Positions 1-5,341 of a stretch of 5,341 bases of DNA are shown here, in pieces. The first letter of the stretch is position 1, and the number at the start of each line of letters is the position of its first letter. Source of the stretch: Bacteroidaceae bacterium (GTDB lineage Bacteria > Bacteroidota > Bacteroidia > Bacteroidales > Bacteroidaceae); NCBI GenBank assembly GCA_023227685.1, contig JALNVG010000174.1, positions 1 through 5,341 of the forward strand. The letters are read 5' to 3'. A model generated the notes under the pieces. The model was not told the origin of the DNA. It saw only the letters and a list, made by a program, of their open reading frames with translations, and made no database searches. The position numbers were made by a program, and so were the translations under genes.

Positions 1-485
1 GTAGAACCCGAGCTAACAATATCAAAAATAGCATCAGCCAATCCGATACTTGGAGCAACTTCAACAGATCCGGTTATTACATGTACTTCTGCTTTGATAC
101 CATTTTTATCAAAAAAACTTTTTAAGATATGCGGATATGAAGTTGCTATTTTTTTCCCATGAAACCATTGAATACCTGGATAATCGATATTCTTCGGCAT
201 AGCCAGAGAAAGCTTACAATTACTGAATCCTAATTTCTTAACGATTATAGCATCTTCTTGCCTTTCAATGAATTCATTTTCACCCACAATACCAACATCT
301 GCTACTCCCGAAGCAACAGTTTGTGGAATGTCGTCATCTCTAAGAAACAACACTTCAATAGGAAAATTGGAAGATTGTGCCAACAGATTCCTTTTGAATC
401 TGTTTAACGTAATATCCGATTCTTCCATTAATTTCATAGTGTCATCAAACAAACGACCTTTTGCTTGTACAGCCAATCTAATCAT
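1..485 (-). CDS. hisG: ATP phosphoribosyltransferase, N-terminal part (cut by window edge)
   Basis: HisG catalyses the first step of histidine synthesis in the cytoplasm, joining ATP and phosphoribosyl pyrophosphate to give phosphoribosyl-ATP. Reading the minus strand from the ATG at 485 gives 161 uninterrupted codons beginning MIRLAVQAKGRL and running off position 1. Family hallmarks are visible: the substrate-binding start (AVQAKGRL), SGVADVGIVGENEF at about residues 59-72, and the signature region GSVEVAPSIGLADAIFDIVS at about 140-159, followed by SGS and a Thr. This closely resembles HisG of Bacteroides, which is the long, about 280-residue form with a C-terminal histidine-sensing domain; here that part lies outside the window. 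The gene sits 36 bases downstream of a His-codon leader peptide and terminator, which marks it as the first gene of a his operon controlled by attenuation. In Bacteroides hisG is followed by other his genes, but that cannot be seen here. Identification is firm. Confidence 0.96.
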   Translation of the reverse strand, partial: MIRLAVQAKGRLFDDTMKLMEESDITLNRFKRNLLAQSSNFPIEVLFLRDDDIPQTVASGVADVGIVGENEFIERQEDAIIVKKLGFSNCKLSLAMPKNIDYPGIQWFHGKKIATSYPHILKSFFDKNGIKAEVHVITGSVEVAPSIGLADAIFDIVSSGS

Positions 486-521
486 AATCAAATTATTTTA
501 TTATACAATATATTATTAAAC

Positions 522-557
522 AAAAAAAATGGCTCTCGATTTCTCGACAAGCCATTT
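522..557 (-). terminator. Intrinsic terminator of the his leader (attenuator)
   Basis: On the minus strand the 8-bp arms AAATGGCT (557-550) and AGCCATTT (534-527) enclose a small internal loop (bases 549-548 opposite 535) and an inner TCGA/TCGA stem capped by a GAAA tetraloop (543-540). A run of eight Ts (529-522) follows at once. This is a textbook intrinsic terminator. It lies between the leader peptide stop and hisG, so it would stop transcription before the structural genes unless the competing antiterminator forms. Confidence 0.88.
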
Positions 558-610
558 CTTATTTTTTTATATACATACCTTTCACAGCTCGTCTGATTAT
601 TTAAATCAGA
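546..610 (-). promoter_or_regulatory. His attenuator: competing 1:2 hairpin and antiterminator
   Basis: Three pairing segments are visible on the minus strand. Segment 1, TCTGATT (610-604), starts inside the last His codon and pairs with AATCAGA (598-592), with the leader stop codon in the 5-nt loop. Segment 2, GACGAGCT (593-586), can instead pair over 8 bp (two of them G-U) with GGCTTGTC (553-546), which is the 5' half of the terminator. By analogy with enterobacterial his and trp leaders, a ribosome stalled on the His codons would cover segment 1 and leave segment 2 free to form the antiterminator. A ribosome that reaches the stop codon would cover segment 2 and let the terminator form. The pairings are read from the sequence; the mechanism is inferred. 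Confidence 0.82.
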
Positions 611-657
611 TGATGATGAAGGTTTTTGTTTACATTATAGTTCATTATTACTTTCAT
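601..657 (-). CDS. hisL: His operon leader peptide (HHH)
   Basis: A short reading frame of 18 codons, MKVIMNYNVNKNLHHHLI, ends in TAA at 603-601. Three consecutive CAT codons (618-610) lie just before a hairpin that spans the stop codon, and the terminator preceding hisG follows. This arrangement is what defines a ribosome-sensing leader peptide: translation reports the supply of charged tRNA-His, and the peptide itself is not expected to have a function. The first ATG lies only 7 bases beyond the -7 promoter element, so its mRNA would have almost no 5' untranslated region. A second in-frame ATG at codon 5 (645) is an alternative start that would leave about 16 nt. Either start retains all His codons. 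The symbol is given by function, by analogy with the enterobacterial his leader. Confidence 0.85.
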   Translation of the reverse strand: MKVIMNYNVNKNLHHHLI

Positions 658-664
658 AACGCTA

Positions 665-695
665 CAAAAATAATATAAATCTTTCATACCGCAAA
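665..695 (-). promoter_or_regulatory. Bacteroidota-type promoter of the his operon
   Basis: On the minus strand TTTG (695-692) is followed after 19 bases by TATTTTTG (672-665). Both match the known Bacteroidota consensus (-33 TTTG, -7 TAnnTTTG, spacer about 19-21). Transcription should start near 658-661, directly in front of the leader peptide. The -33 box lies within a short inverted repeat, GCAAA-N4-TTTGC (691-704). Confidence 0.75.
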
Positions 696-709
696 GTCTT
701 TTGCCTAAA

Positions 710-719
710 TTGTGCACAA
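710..719. repeat. 10-bp perfect palindrome between thioesterase gene and his promoter
   Basis: TTGTGCACAA is self-complementary with no loop. It lies 5 bases past the thioesterase stop codon and 15 bases upstream of the his -33 box. It could be a binding site for a dimeric regulator, or chance in AT-rich DNA; nothing else supports a function. Confidence 0.3.
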
Positions 720-723
720 AAAG

Positions 724-1215
724 TTAGAAGAAAGGTAATATTTCTTCTGGATCAACTTTACATCCTTTGAATTGCATTTCTTTTTCAGCCTTTTCTTTCG
801 AGAAAGTAAAATAAGTACATATAGCTTCGGTACAAAGAGTTTTGTTATAATCGAAAAGTTGGGCTTTAATAATAGCAATATTTCTTTTTTGTTCTATGAG
901 TTTTGCTCTAAGCATAAGTTGCGAATCTTTGGTTGAGATGGATTTCTTATATCGTGTCTCCATCTTGGCCGTTACGCCTGTAGTATTGAGCTTGCGTAAT
1001 ACTACCCAAGCACATATTTCATCAAGTAGAACTGATTGTATCCCACCATGCAACGTATCTATCCATCCTTGGAATTCCATTCGCGGTTTCCAGAAACTTA
1101 CTATTTCATCTCCGTCTTCATAAAATACCATTTGTGCTCCTGCGGGATTGTTCGGACAGCATCCGAAACAATTATACCCTTCTTTTTCTAACCAGGGATT
1201 AATTATTCTTCTCAT
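724..1215 (-). CDS. PaaI-like hotdog-fold acyl-CoA thioesterase
   Basis: This cytoplasmic protein is likely to hydrolyse an acyl-CoA or acyl-ACP thioester; its substrate is unknown. The product is 163 residues, the usual size of a single hotdog domain. The helix motif LHGGIQSVLLDEICAW (residues 55-70) carries the HGG and the acidic D65-E66 typical of PaaI/4HBT thioesterases. A short cysteine-rich N-terminal motif, NCFGCCPNNPAG (15-26), occurs in a subgroup of these enzymes. The later part, KMETRYKKSI (84-93) and CTEAICTYFTF (128-138), fits the remaining strands of the fold. An in-frame TTG at 1242 would add nine residues, but it overlaps the -7 promoter element at 1240-1247. The ATG at 1215, giving MRRIINPW as in recalled Bacteroides homologues, is therefore preferred. 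The gene is followed closely by the his promoter but appears to be a separate transcription unit. Confidence 0.88.
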   Translation of the reverse strand: MRRIINPWLEKEGYNCFGCCPNNPAGAQMVFYEDGDEIVSFWKPRMEFQGWIDTLHGGIQSVLLDEICAWVVLRKLNTTGVTAKMETRYKKSISTKDSQLMLRAKLIEQKRNIAIIKAQLFDYNKTLCTEAICTYFTFSKEKAEKEMQFKGCKVDPEEILPFF

Positions 1216-1239
1216 GATTTCTTTTTTATAATCAATATT

Positions 1240-1271
1240 CAAAGATACATATAATTCATATAAAAGAGAAA
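1240..1271 (-). promoter_or_regulatory. Probable promoter of the thioesterase gene
   Basis: On the minus strand TATCTTTG (1247-1240) matches the Bacteroidota -7 consensus TAnnTTTG exactly. TTTC (1271-1268), three of four bases of the -33 box, lies 20 bases upstream. Transcription would begin near 1236, giving about 20 nt before the ATG at 1215. This placement argues against translation starting at the TTG at 1242. Confidence 0.6.
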
Positions 1272-1281
1272 AACTATTGTT

Positions 1282-3183
1282 CTATTTTTTTAGACAACGA
1301 AGAGGAAAAGCCTTTGTGGTGCCTACGGAACAAGTTATCATGTTTTGATTATTTTTGTGAAGTAAGAAGTTGTTTTCTGCAAGATCCGTATTATCCTCGT
1401 TTAAGGTCCAATAGCTCGCTAAATCACCCCTATATTCTTCCAAAAATGTTTTTACGCTTATAGCTATGGGGTAAGCTCCGAAGCCAGTAAGGTTTGTAGC
1501 GGGTAGAATTACATTTTCGGTATCTGCTGCATTCCAATCACCTGATTTTAATAAAGAACCATTATCCTTGAGATATGTTTTTAGTAAATTCCAATCTGAT
1601 GTGCTTGGAATTTTCCAACCGTTAGGAACAATATTATTTGCTTGTATGGCTCCTTTGGTATAATAATAATTTCCTGATTCAGACATTTTATATCCGATTG
1701 CCCCTTCGGTAATGGATGTTAATTTTGTCATTTGAGTCCCATCCTTATAAAATGCCGTATTTAAATTATCAGCCATCCAATATTGAGTACCTATTTTCAC
1801 GAGAGGGTATTGTTGTGCTTTTCCTGTACGTAAATCACGCAATCTTTTTGCTATTAATGAGATAGACAAATCATTTTCACCTTTTGTTAGAGATATGGTC
1901 TTATCCGATTTTATATAGAAAGAATCGTGTACTTCATCGGTTCCTAAGGTGTAAGTCAATGAATTATTCGCCTCATTCCATGATACACTGCCACCATGAA
2001 CGTTTCCTTTTCTGTCCAGCAATTGTAAAACAATACCTTTAGTAAGATCAGCTTTGCTGTTAGTGACCGGATATACAACTAAAGCACGTGATGTTATATT
2101 ATCTGCCAACAAATATTCTTTGCAAATTTCAGCAATAGTTTTCCCTTGATATATAACGTTATAAATATTAGAAGAAGAAAAACTTAGCATCGATATGTCA
2201 ACAGTATTATTTGTTAATTGATTGGATGTGTTTGCATCGGTAACATCAATGCTCCATAATTGTATGGAACCACTGACTTGACTAATTAGTTCATCTGTAG
2301 AAGGTTTGAATGTTATTGTGATTTTTTTCTCACTTCCCGAAGTTAGATTCATATCGGCAGGAACCTTACAAAAATAAACTCGTCCGTCCAATTCTATTGT
2401 AAATGATTGTTTCGAAGAATCAATAGCCTGTGGTATCAAAATGAAATCTTTACCAACAAGACTTTTTAGAGTATCATTCCATACCCAACTTCCATGAGGA
2501 AATATCGTTTTTTGTTTAGCATAAGAAGAAAAATCATCTGCAAGTAAATCGTAATTTGCCGAGGTATAAAACCCTATCGCCGAAATCAATGGATCTTTAG
2601 CCTTTAAAAGGGATTCATCAAGTCCGCTTGCTAATTTTAAAATGATCTTGACTTTTGTATATTTATGACCAAATGATAATTCTGTCTTTTGCAAAGAAGT
2701 TATTTTCGAAGCTTTAGCAACTAAAAAATCAGATAATGAATAATCCGAATCTTCTTTTTGTGATGTTTTTACAGAAACAGTTATCAAACTTGTTCCGGAT
2801 TCAGATCCTTTTGCCTGATAAGGATAATAGCCAATCAAATCCATTTCGGCATTGTTTTCAGGATAAAAAGTGCTTTCTACTGCTGTAAAAACCATTGAAG
2901 AAGAAGTTTCAGACGCTATGAATTTCATATTATCAATATAGCGTTCTTCTTTTAATTCATCTGGATTTATCATTGCAAAAAGTCCAACTTCGTCACCTTT
3001 TTCAAATCCGTTGTTAACTATACGGGAATCCGAAAGCGATTGAATTGAACCAATAAAATTGAGTGGAGTTGTACTTTTTTCTTCATCTTCTTGAATATTA
3101 TTTACGCAACTATGAAAAGTAAAAAAAATAGTTATTATTATTATTATATTTAATAAATTAGTAAGTCGTGATTTCTTTCTCAT
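1282..3183 (-). CDS. Fimbrillin-like surface lipoprotein with C-terminal FISUMP domain
   Basis: No defined biochemical role is known; proteins of this kind are cell-surface components, possibly structural or adhesive. The 633-residue product begins with a basic stretch and a very hydrophobic segment (residues 9-23), then a lipobox-like FHSC with Cys26 as the lipid anchor. An acidic stretch, QEDEE (31-35), resembles the surface export signal of Bacteroidota lipoproteins, though shifted a few residues from the Cys. Residues of about 40-300 look fimbrillin-like (Mfa-like): GDEVGLFA (63-70), DLIGYYPY (115-122), LSFGHKYTKVKI (169-180). A middle region (about 345-450) contains GGSVSWNEANNSLTYTLGTD (397-416). 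The C-terminal FISUMP domain (about 458-633) shows YPLVKIGTQYWMADNL (459-474), IVPNGWKIPSTSDW (518-531), ATNLTGFGAYP (562-572), SYWT (590-593) and a closing PLRCLKK. It appears to be transcribed alone. Domain calls are from motif recognition; the fimbrillin part is less certain than FISUMP. Confidence 0.85.
   Translation of the reverse strand: MRKKSRLTNLLNIIIIITIFFTFHSCVNNIQEDEEKSTTPLNFIGSIQSLSDSRIVNNGFEKGDEVGLFAMINPDELKEERYIDNMKFIASETSSSMVFTAVESTFYPENNAEMDLIGYYPYQAKGSESGTSLITVSVKTSQKEDSDYSLSDFLVAKASKITSLQKTELSFGHKYTKVKIILKLASGLDESLLKAKDPLISAIGFYTSANYDLLADDFSSYAKQKTIFPHGSWVWNDTLKSLVGKDFILIPQAIDSSKQSFTIELDGRVYFCKVPADMNLTSGSEKKITITFKPSTDELISQVSGSIQLWSIDVTDANTSNQLTNNTVDISMLSFSSSNIYNVIYQGKTIAEICKEYLLADNITSRALVVYPVTNSKADLTKGIVLQLLDRKGNVHGGSVSWNEANNSLTYTLGTDEVHDSFYIKSDKTISLTKGENDLSISLIAKRLRDLRTGKAQQYPLVKIGTQYWMADNLNTAFYKDGTQMTKLTSITEGAIGYKMSESGNYYYTKGAIQANNIVPNGWKIPSTSDWNLLKTYLKDNGSLLKSGDWNAADTENVILPATNLTGFGAYPIAISVKTFLEEYRGDLASYWTLNEDNTDLAENNFLLHKNNQNMITCSVGTTKAFPLRCLKK
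3121..3147 (-). repeat. Simple repeats in the signal-peptide coding region
   Basis: Five consecutive ATA codons (3147-3133) encode Ile13-Ile17, and a run of eight Ts (3128-3121) encodes the end of Ile19 plus Phe20-Phe21 of the lipoprotein signal sequence. Change in ATA copy number would lengthen or shorten the hydrophobic core in frame. Change in the T run would shift the frame ahead of the lipobox. Confidence 0.6.
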
Positions 3184-3207
3184 GTTTTTATTAAGTAATT
3201 GTTTGAT

Positions 3208-3231
3208 GTTAATGCTTAGTCGAGCATTAAC
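3208..3231 (-). repeat. 9-bp perfect inverted repeat upstream of the lipoprotein gene
   Basis: GTTAATGCT (minus strand 3231-3223) and AGCATTAAC (3216-3208) are perfectly complementary with a 6-nt loop. The pair ends 24 bases before the ATG at 3183. It could be a 5' UTR hairpin affecting mRNA stability or translation, or an operator. No clear TAnnTTTG element was found upstream, so whether it is transcribed is not shown. Confidence 0.5.
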
Positions 3232-3359
3232 ACGTTATAAATTCAATATATTTGGATACTATCTAACTAAAAATATGATTTATTTATTGCCTTGTTTTTA
3301 TTAAGATCAAAAATGAGCATAAAGAAGTCCCATAAACCGTTTTATGCATTTAATAATTA

Positions 3360-3397
3360 AGGCCAATTGTTCTTTTTAAGACTGGAACAATTGGCCT
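3360..3397 (-). terminator. Probable terminator hairpin downstream of proS
   Basis: AGGCCAATTGTTC (3360-3372) and GAACAATTGGCCT (3385-3397) form a perfect 13-bp stem with a 12-nt loop, starting 24 bases past the proS stop codon. No clean T-run follows in either direction; on the minus strand it is followed by TTAATTATTAAAT (3360-3348, first base shared with the stem). An outer pair, CCGTTTT (3337-3343) and AAAACGG (3413-3419), could extend the structure. Its position suggests transcription termination or 3' end protection of proS mRNA. Confidence 0.6.
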
Positions 3398-3421
3398 AAT
3401 TGTATTTGTAAAAAAACGGAA

Positions 3422-4900
3422 TTAATAAGATCGAGCAATAATAACTCGTTGTTTGGAAGGTTTTCCTGTAATCATATCCTTTCCCGGAGTTTTATCTCCA
3501 TCAAAAGGTATGCAACGAATGGTAGCTTTTGTCTCTTCTTTAATTTTGGCTTCTGTTTCGGCTGTACCATCCCAATGAGCAAGGAAGAATCCCCCGTCAT
3601 TAATTTTAGATTTAAATTCGTCGTACGTATCAACCGGAATCATATGAGCATCTCGAAACTTAAGAGCTTTTTGATAAATATTATTTTGAATATCATCAAG
3701 TAATTTCTGCACATAGATTTCAATATTATCGCATGATACATTTTCCTTTTCGAGCGTATCACGGCGCATGACCTCCATTGTATTGTTGGTCAAGTCTCTT
3801 GCCCCCATTACCAAACGGATAGGTACACCACGTAGTTCATAATCGGCGAACTTGAATCCGGGACGTCTATTGTCTGAATTGTCATATTTTACTGAAATAC
3901 CCAATACCTTTAATTTTTCAACGATACCAGATACTTTTTCATCTATTAGTTTTAATTGTTCCTCATTCTTATATATAGGAACAATAACTACTTGTATAGG
4001 AGCTAAACGTGGAGGAAGAACCAATCCATTATCATCGGAGTGTGCCATAATCAAAGCACCGATAAGTCTTGTGGAAACCCCCCAGGATGTGGCCCATACA
4101 TATTCCATTTTGTTTTCTTTATTGACAAACTGCACATCAAATGCTTTTGCGAAGTTTTGGCCTAAAAAGTGAGATGTGCCACTTTGCAAAGCCTTGCCAT
4201 CTTGCATCATAGCCTCAATTGTATATGTATTCAGAGCCCCGGCAAAGCGTTCCGTAGGTGATTTCACACCTTTAACAACTGGCATAGCCATGTATTTTTC
4301 TGCAAATTCGGCATAGATATTCAACATTCTTGTAGCTTCTTCTTCTGCTTCCTTGCTGGTTGCATGTGCTGTATGTCCCTCCTGCCAAAGAAATTCGGCA
4401 GTACGGAGAAATAACCGTGTACGCATTTCCCAACGAAAAACGTTGGCCCACTGATTGATCAGGATTGGCAAATCGCGGTAGGAATGTATCCAATTTTTGT
4501 AGGTATTCCAGATAATTGTTTCTGATGTAGGACGAATAATTAATTCTTCTTCAAGTTTAGCTGCGGGATCAACAATAACTGAACCATCTTTATCTGTTTT
4601 TAAGCGATAGTGAGTGACAACTGCACATTCTTTAGCGAAACCTTTCACATGTTCGGCTTCACGACTGAGAAATGATTTTGGAATAAGCAAGGGGAAATAA
4701 GCATTCTGATGTCCGGTTGCTTTAAACATATCATCAAGTTGACGTTGCATCTTTTCCCAAATAGCGTATCCGTAGGGTTTGATCACCATGCATCCACGCA
4801 CGGCAGACTGTTCTGCTAAGTCAGCTTTTACAACCAATTCGTTATACCATTGCGAGTAATTATCGCTACGTTTGGTAAGATCTTTTAATTCTTTTGCCAT
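3422..4900 (-). CDS. proS: Prolyl-tRNA synthetase, archaeal/eukaryotic-type (class II)
   Basis: ProRS charges tRNA-Pro with proline in the cytoplasm and is essential for translation. The 492-residue length and the absence of an inserted editing domain place it in the short archaeal/eukaryotic-like group, not the longer E. coli type. Class II motifs are clear: motif 1 in [12 protein letters not shown] to YFPLLIP (43-74), RPTSET (123-128), motif 2 in NVFRWEMR to [14 protein letters not shown] (153-179), and motif 3 in [20 protein letters not shown] (274-293) followed by VLPPRLAP. The anticodon-binding domain follows at about 302-405. The C-terminal domain ends in RVIIARSY, with the terminal Tyr typical of this group. 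Only one Cys (C463) remains where some relatives carry a zinc-binding Cys set. The ATG at 4900 is the natural start, with the next codons [20 protein letters not shown] matching the family start. The identification is secure. Confidence 0.97.
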   Translation of the reverse strand: MAKELKDLTKRSDNYSQWYNELVVKADLAEQSAVRGCMVIKPYGYAIWEKMQRQLDDMFKATGHQNAYFPLLIPKSFLSREAEHVKGFAKECAVVTHYRLKTDKDGSVIVDPAAKLEEELIIRPTSETIIWNTYKNWIHSYRDLPILINQWANVFRWEMRTRLFLRTAEFLWQEGHTAHATSKEAEEEATRMLNIYAEFAEKYMAMPVVKGVKSPTERFAGALNTYTIEAMMQDGKALQSGTSHFLGQNFAKAFDVQFVNKENKMEYVWATSWGVSTRLIGALIMAHSDDNGLVLPPRLAPIQVVIVPIYKNEEQLKLIDEKVSGIVEKLKVLGISVKYDNSDNRRPGFKFADYELRGVPIRLVMGARDLTNNTMEVMRRDTLEKENVSCDNIEIYVQKLLDDIQNNIYQKALKFRDAHMIPVDTYDEFKSKINDGGFFLAHWDGTAETEAKIKEETKATIRCIPFDGDKTPGKDMITGKPSKQRVIIARSY

Positions 4901-4948
4901 ATCTATTTAATTCTTTTGCTTTTAATTATCTACTTAATCTGCGAGATG

Positions 4949-4956
4949 CAAAAATA
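4949..4956 (-). promoter_or_regulatory. Probable -7 promoter element of proS
   Basis: On the minus strand TATTTTTG (4956-4949) matches TAnnTTTG exactly and would start transcription near 4945, about 45 nt before the proS ATG. No good TTTG box is found 19-21 bases upstream, so the promoter is only half supported. The leader between is A-rich (AAAAGCAAAAGAATTAAA) and has no T-box or other long structured RNA. Confidence 0.5.
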
Positions 4957-5102
4957 CGAAAAAGTAACGAACCGTACCATCTTTTCGTTCGATTTTCTTT
5001 TTTTAAACTGTAAGATAATGAATAAGCCTAATTTTGTCTTAATGATTTTTACAATGATATTTAAACTATTTATCTTTAAAATAAGACCATTTATTTATAT
5101 TG

Positions 5103-5134
5103 TTTGGTACTAGATGAATATTCTCTTATCTTTG
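5103..5134 (+). promoter_or_regulatory. Bacteroidota-type promoter of the plus-strand gene
   Basis: TTTG (5103-5106) and TATCTTTG (5127-5134) are separated by 20 bases. Both boxes match the Bacteroidota consensus exactly. Transcription should start near 5138-5140, leaving a leader of about 130 nt before the ATG at 5268. That is long enough to hold regulatory structure, though none was recognised. Confidence 0.75.
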
Positions 5135-5267
5135 TAATCATCCTATTTAAACCACCGATGGATGAGACTTGGTGATGAAATGAATTCAGTATCAGTATTT
5201 GAAGAATAAAACATATTCATGGTACGGAGATGGTAAATTAATTCCAAAGAAATAGATTCATAAAATT

Positions 5268-5341
5268 ATGCGAATACTTAAATTTATAAAACTGAGTTTG
5301 TTTATCACTGTGATGGGCTTTTGTCTATCTGAATGTTCCAA
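5268..5341 (+). CDS. Probable lipoprotein or secreted protein, N-terminus only (cut by window edge)
   Basis: The ATG at 5268 opens 24 codons to the end of the window: MRILKFIKLSLFITVMGFCL then SECS. A short basic start followed by a hydrophobic core is typical of a signal peptide. The LSEC ending resembles a lipobox, with Cys23 as possible anchor, but Glu just before the Cys is unusual for signal peptidase II; Cys19 is a less likely alternative. An in-frame TAG lies 15 bases upstream, so the start cannot extend further. A strong promoter match at 5103-5134 supports that this is a real gene. The function cannot be told from this fragment. Confidence 0.65.
   Translation, partial: MRILKFIKLSLFITVMGFCLSECS

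Larger units (their letters stand above)
4901..5267. other. Divergent intergenic region between proS and a plus-strand lipoprotein gene
   Basis: These 367 bases hold the proS -7 element (4949-4956), then about 145 very AT-rich bases with no feature I can support, then the plus-strand promoter (5103-5134) and its roughly 130-nt leader. The leader includes a broken short frame (5175-5255). A 65-codon open frame on the plus strand at 4916-5113 is low-complexity, crosses the proS promoter, and is not accepted as a gene. Confidence 0.6.

Noticed and set aside
268..519. Plus-strand open frame of 83 codons
   Set aside because: It lies antisense to the clear hisG coding sequence and runs into the AT-rich leader; the product is low-complexity with no family features.
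896..1123. Plus-strand open frame of 75 codons
   Set aside because: Antisense shadow of the thioesterase gene, with no promoter or recognisable product.
3449..4172. Plus-strand open frames of 84 and 106 codons (3449-3703 and 3852-4172)
   Set aside because: Both are antisense to proS, whose protein is unmistakable across the whole span.
4272..4493. Minus-strand open frame of 73 codons in another frame of proS
   Set aside because: It overlaps conserved proS motif 2 in a different frame and shows no family features.
4901..4948. Possible T-box or riboswitch ahead of proS
   Set aside because: The predicted leader is only about 45 nt, A-rich and unstructured, with no T-box sequence.
4916..5113. 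Plus-strand open frame of 65 codons in the divergent intergenic region
   Set aside because: The product is Phe/Ile-rich low complexity typical of AT-rich DNA; the frame crosses the proS -7 element and overlaps the -33 box of the downstream promoter.
5139..5267. Possible riboswitch in the leader of the plus-strand gene
   Set aside because: Only weak 4-bp pairings such as CACC with GGTG were found, and no known riboswitch core was recognised.

Overview
This AT-rich window most likely comes from a member of the Bacteroidales (Bacteroides, Dysgonomonas or a relative). The evidence is a Bacteroides-like HisG, a large fimbrillin-like lipoprotein ending in a FISUMP domain, the archaeal/eukaryotic-type short prolyl-tRNA synthetase common in this phylum, and several promoters of the Bacteroidota form (TTTG, 19-20 bases, TAnnTTTG). 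The genus cannot be settled from the sequence alone. Nearly everything lies on the minus strand; only the last 240 bases or so point the other way.

Right to left along the minus strand: proS (3422-4900) has its own -7 element and is followed by a 13-bp perfect hairpin that probably ends transcription. Next is a 633-residue surface lipoprotein gene (1282-3183) with a hairpin in its upstream region. Then comes a hotdog-fold PaaI-like thioesterase (724-1215), whose ATG start is fixed by a promoter lying over the alternative TTG start. Last is the head of the histidine operon: a promoter (665-695), an 18-residue leader peptide with three consecutive His codons (601-657), a terminator with a competing antiterminator (522-610), and the first 161 codons of hisG (1-485), which runs off the left edge.

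On the plus strand, diverging from proS across a 367-bp gap, a well-formed promoter (5103-5134) drives a transcript with a leader of about 130 nt. It leads to the first 24 codons of a probable lipoprotein or secreted protein (5268-5341, cut by the right edge). The leader holds a short, broken reading frame.

The most notable system is the histidine attenuator. It has the full logic of ribosome-mediated attenuation: His codons, a hairpin over the leader stop codon, an 8-bp antiterminator, and a GAAA-capped terminator with eight Ts. It is written in the promoter style of Bacteroidota and with an almost leaderless leader-peptide mRNA. The other genes are housekeeping or surface functions with no evident pathway link to one another. 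No mobile elements, tRNAs, rRNAs or CRISPR arrays were seen.
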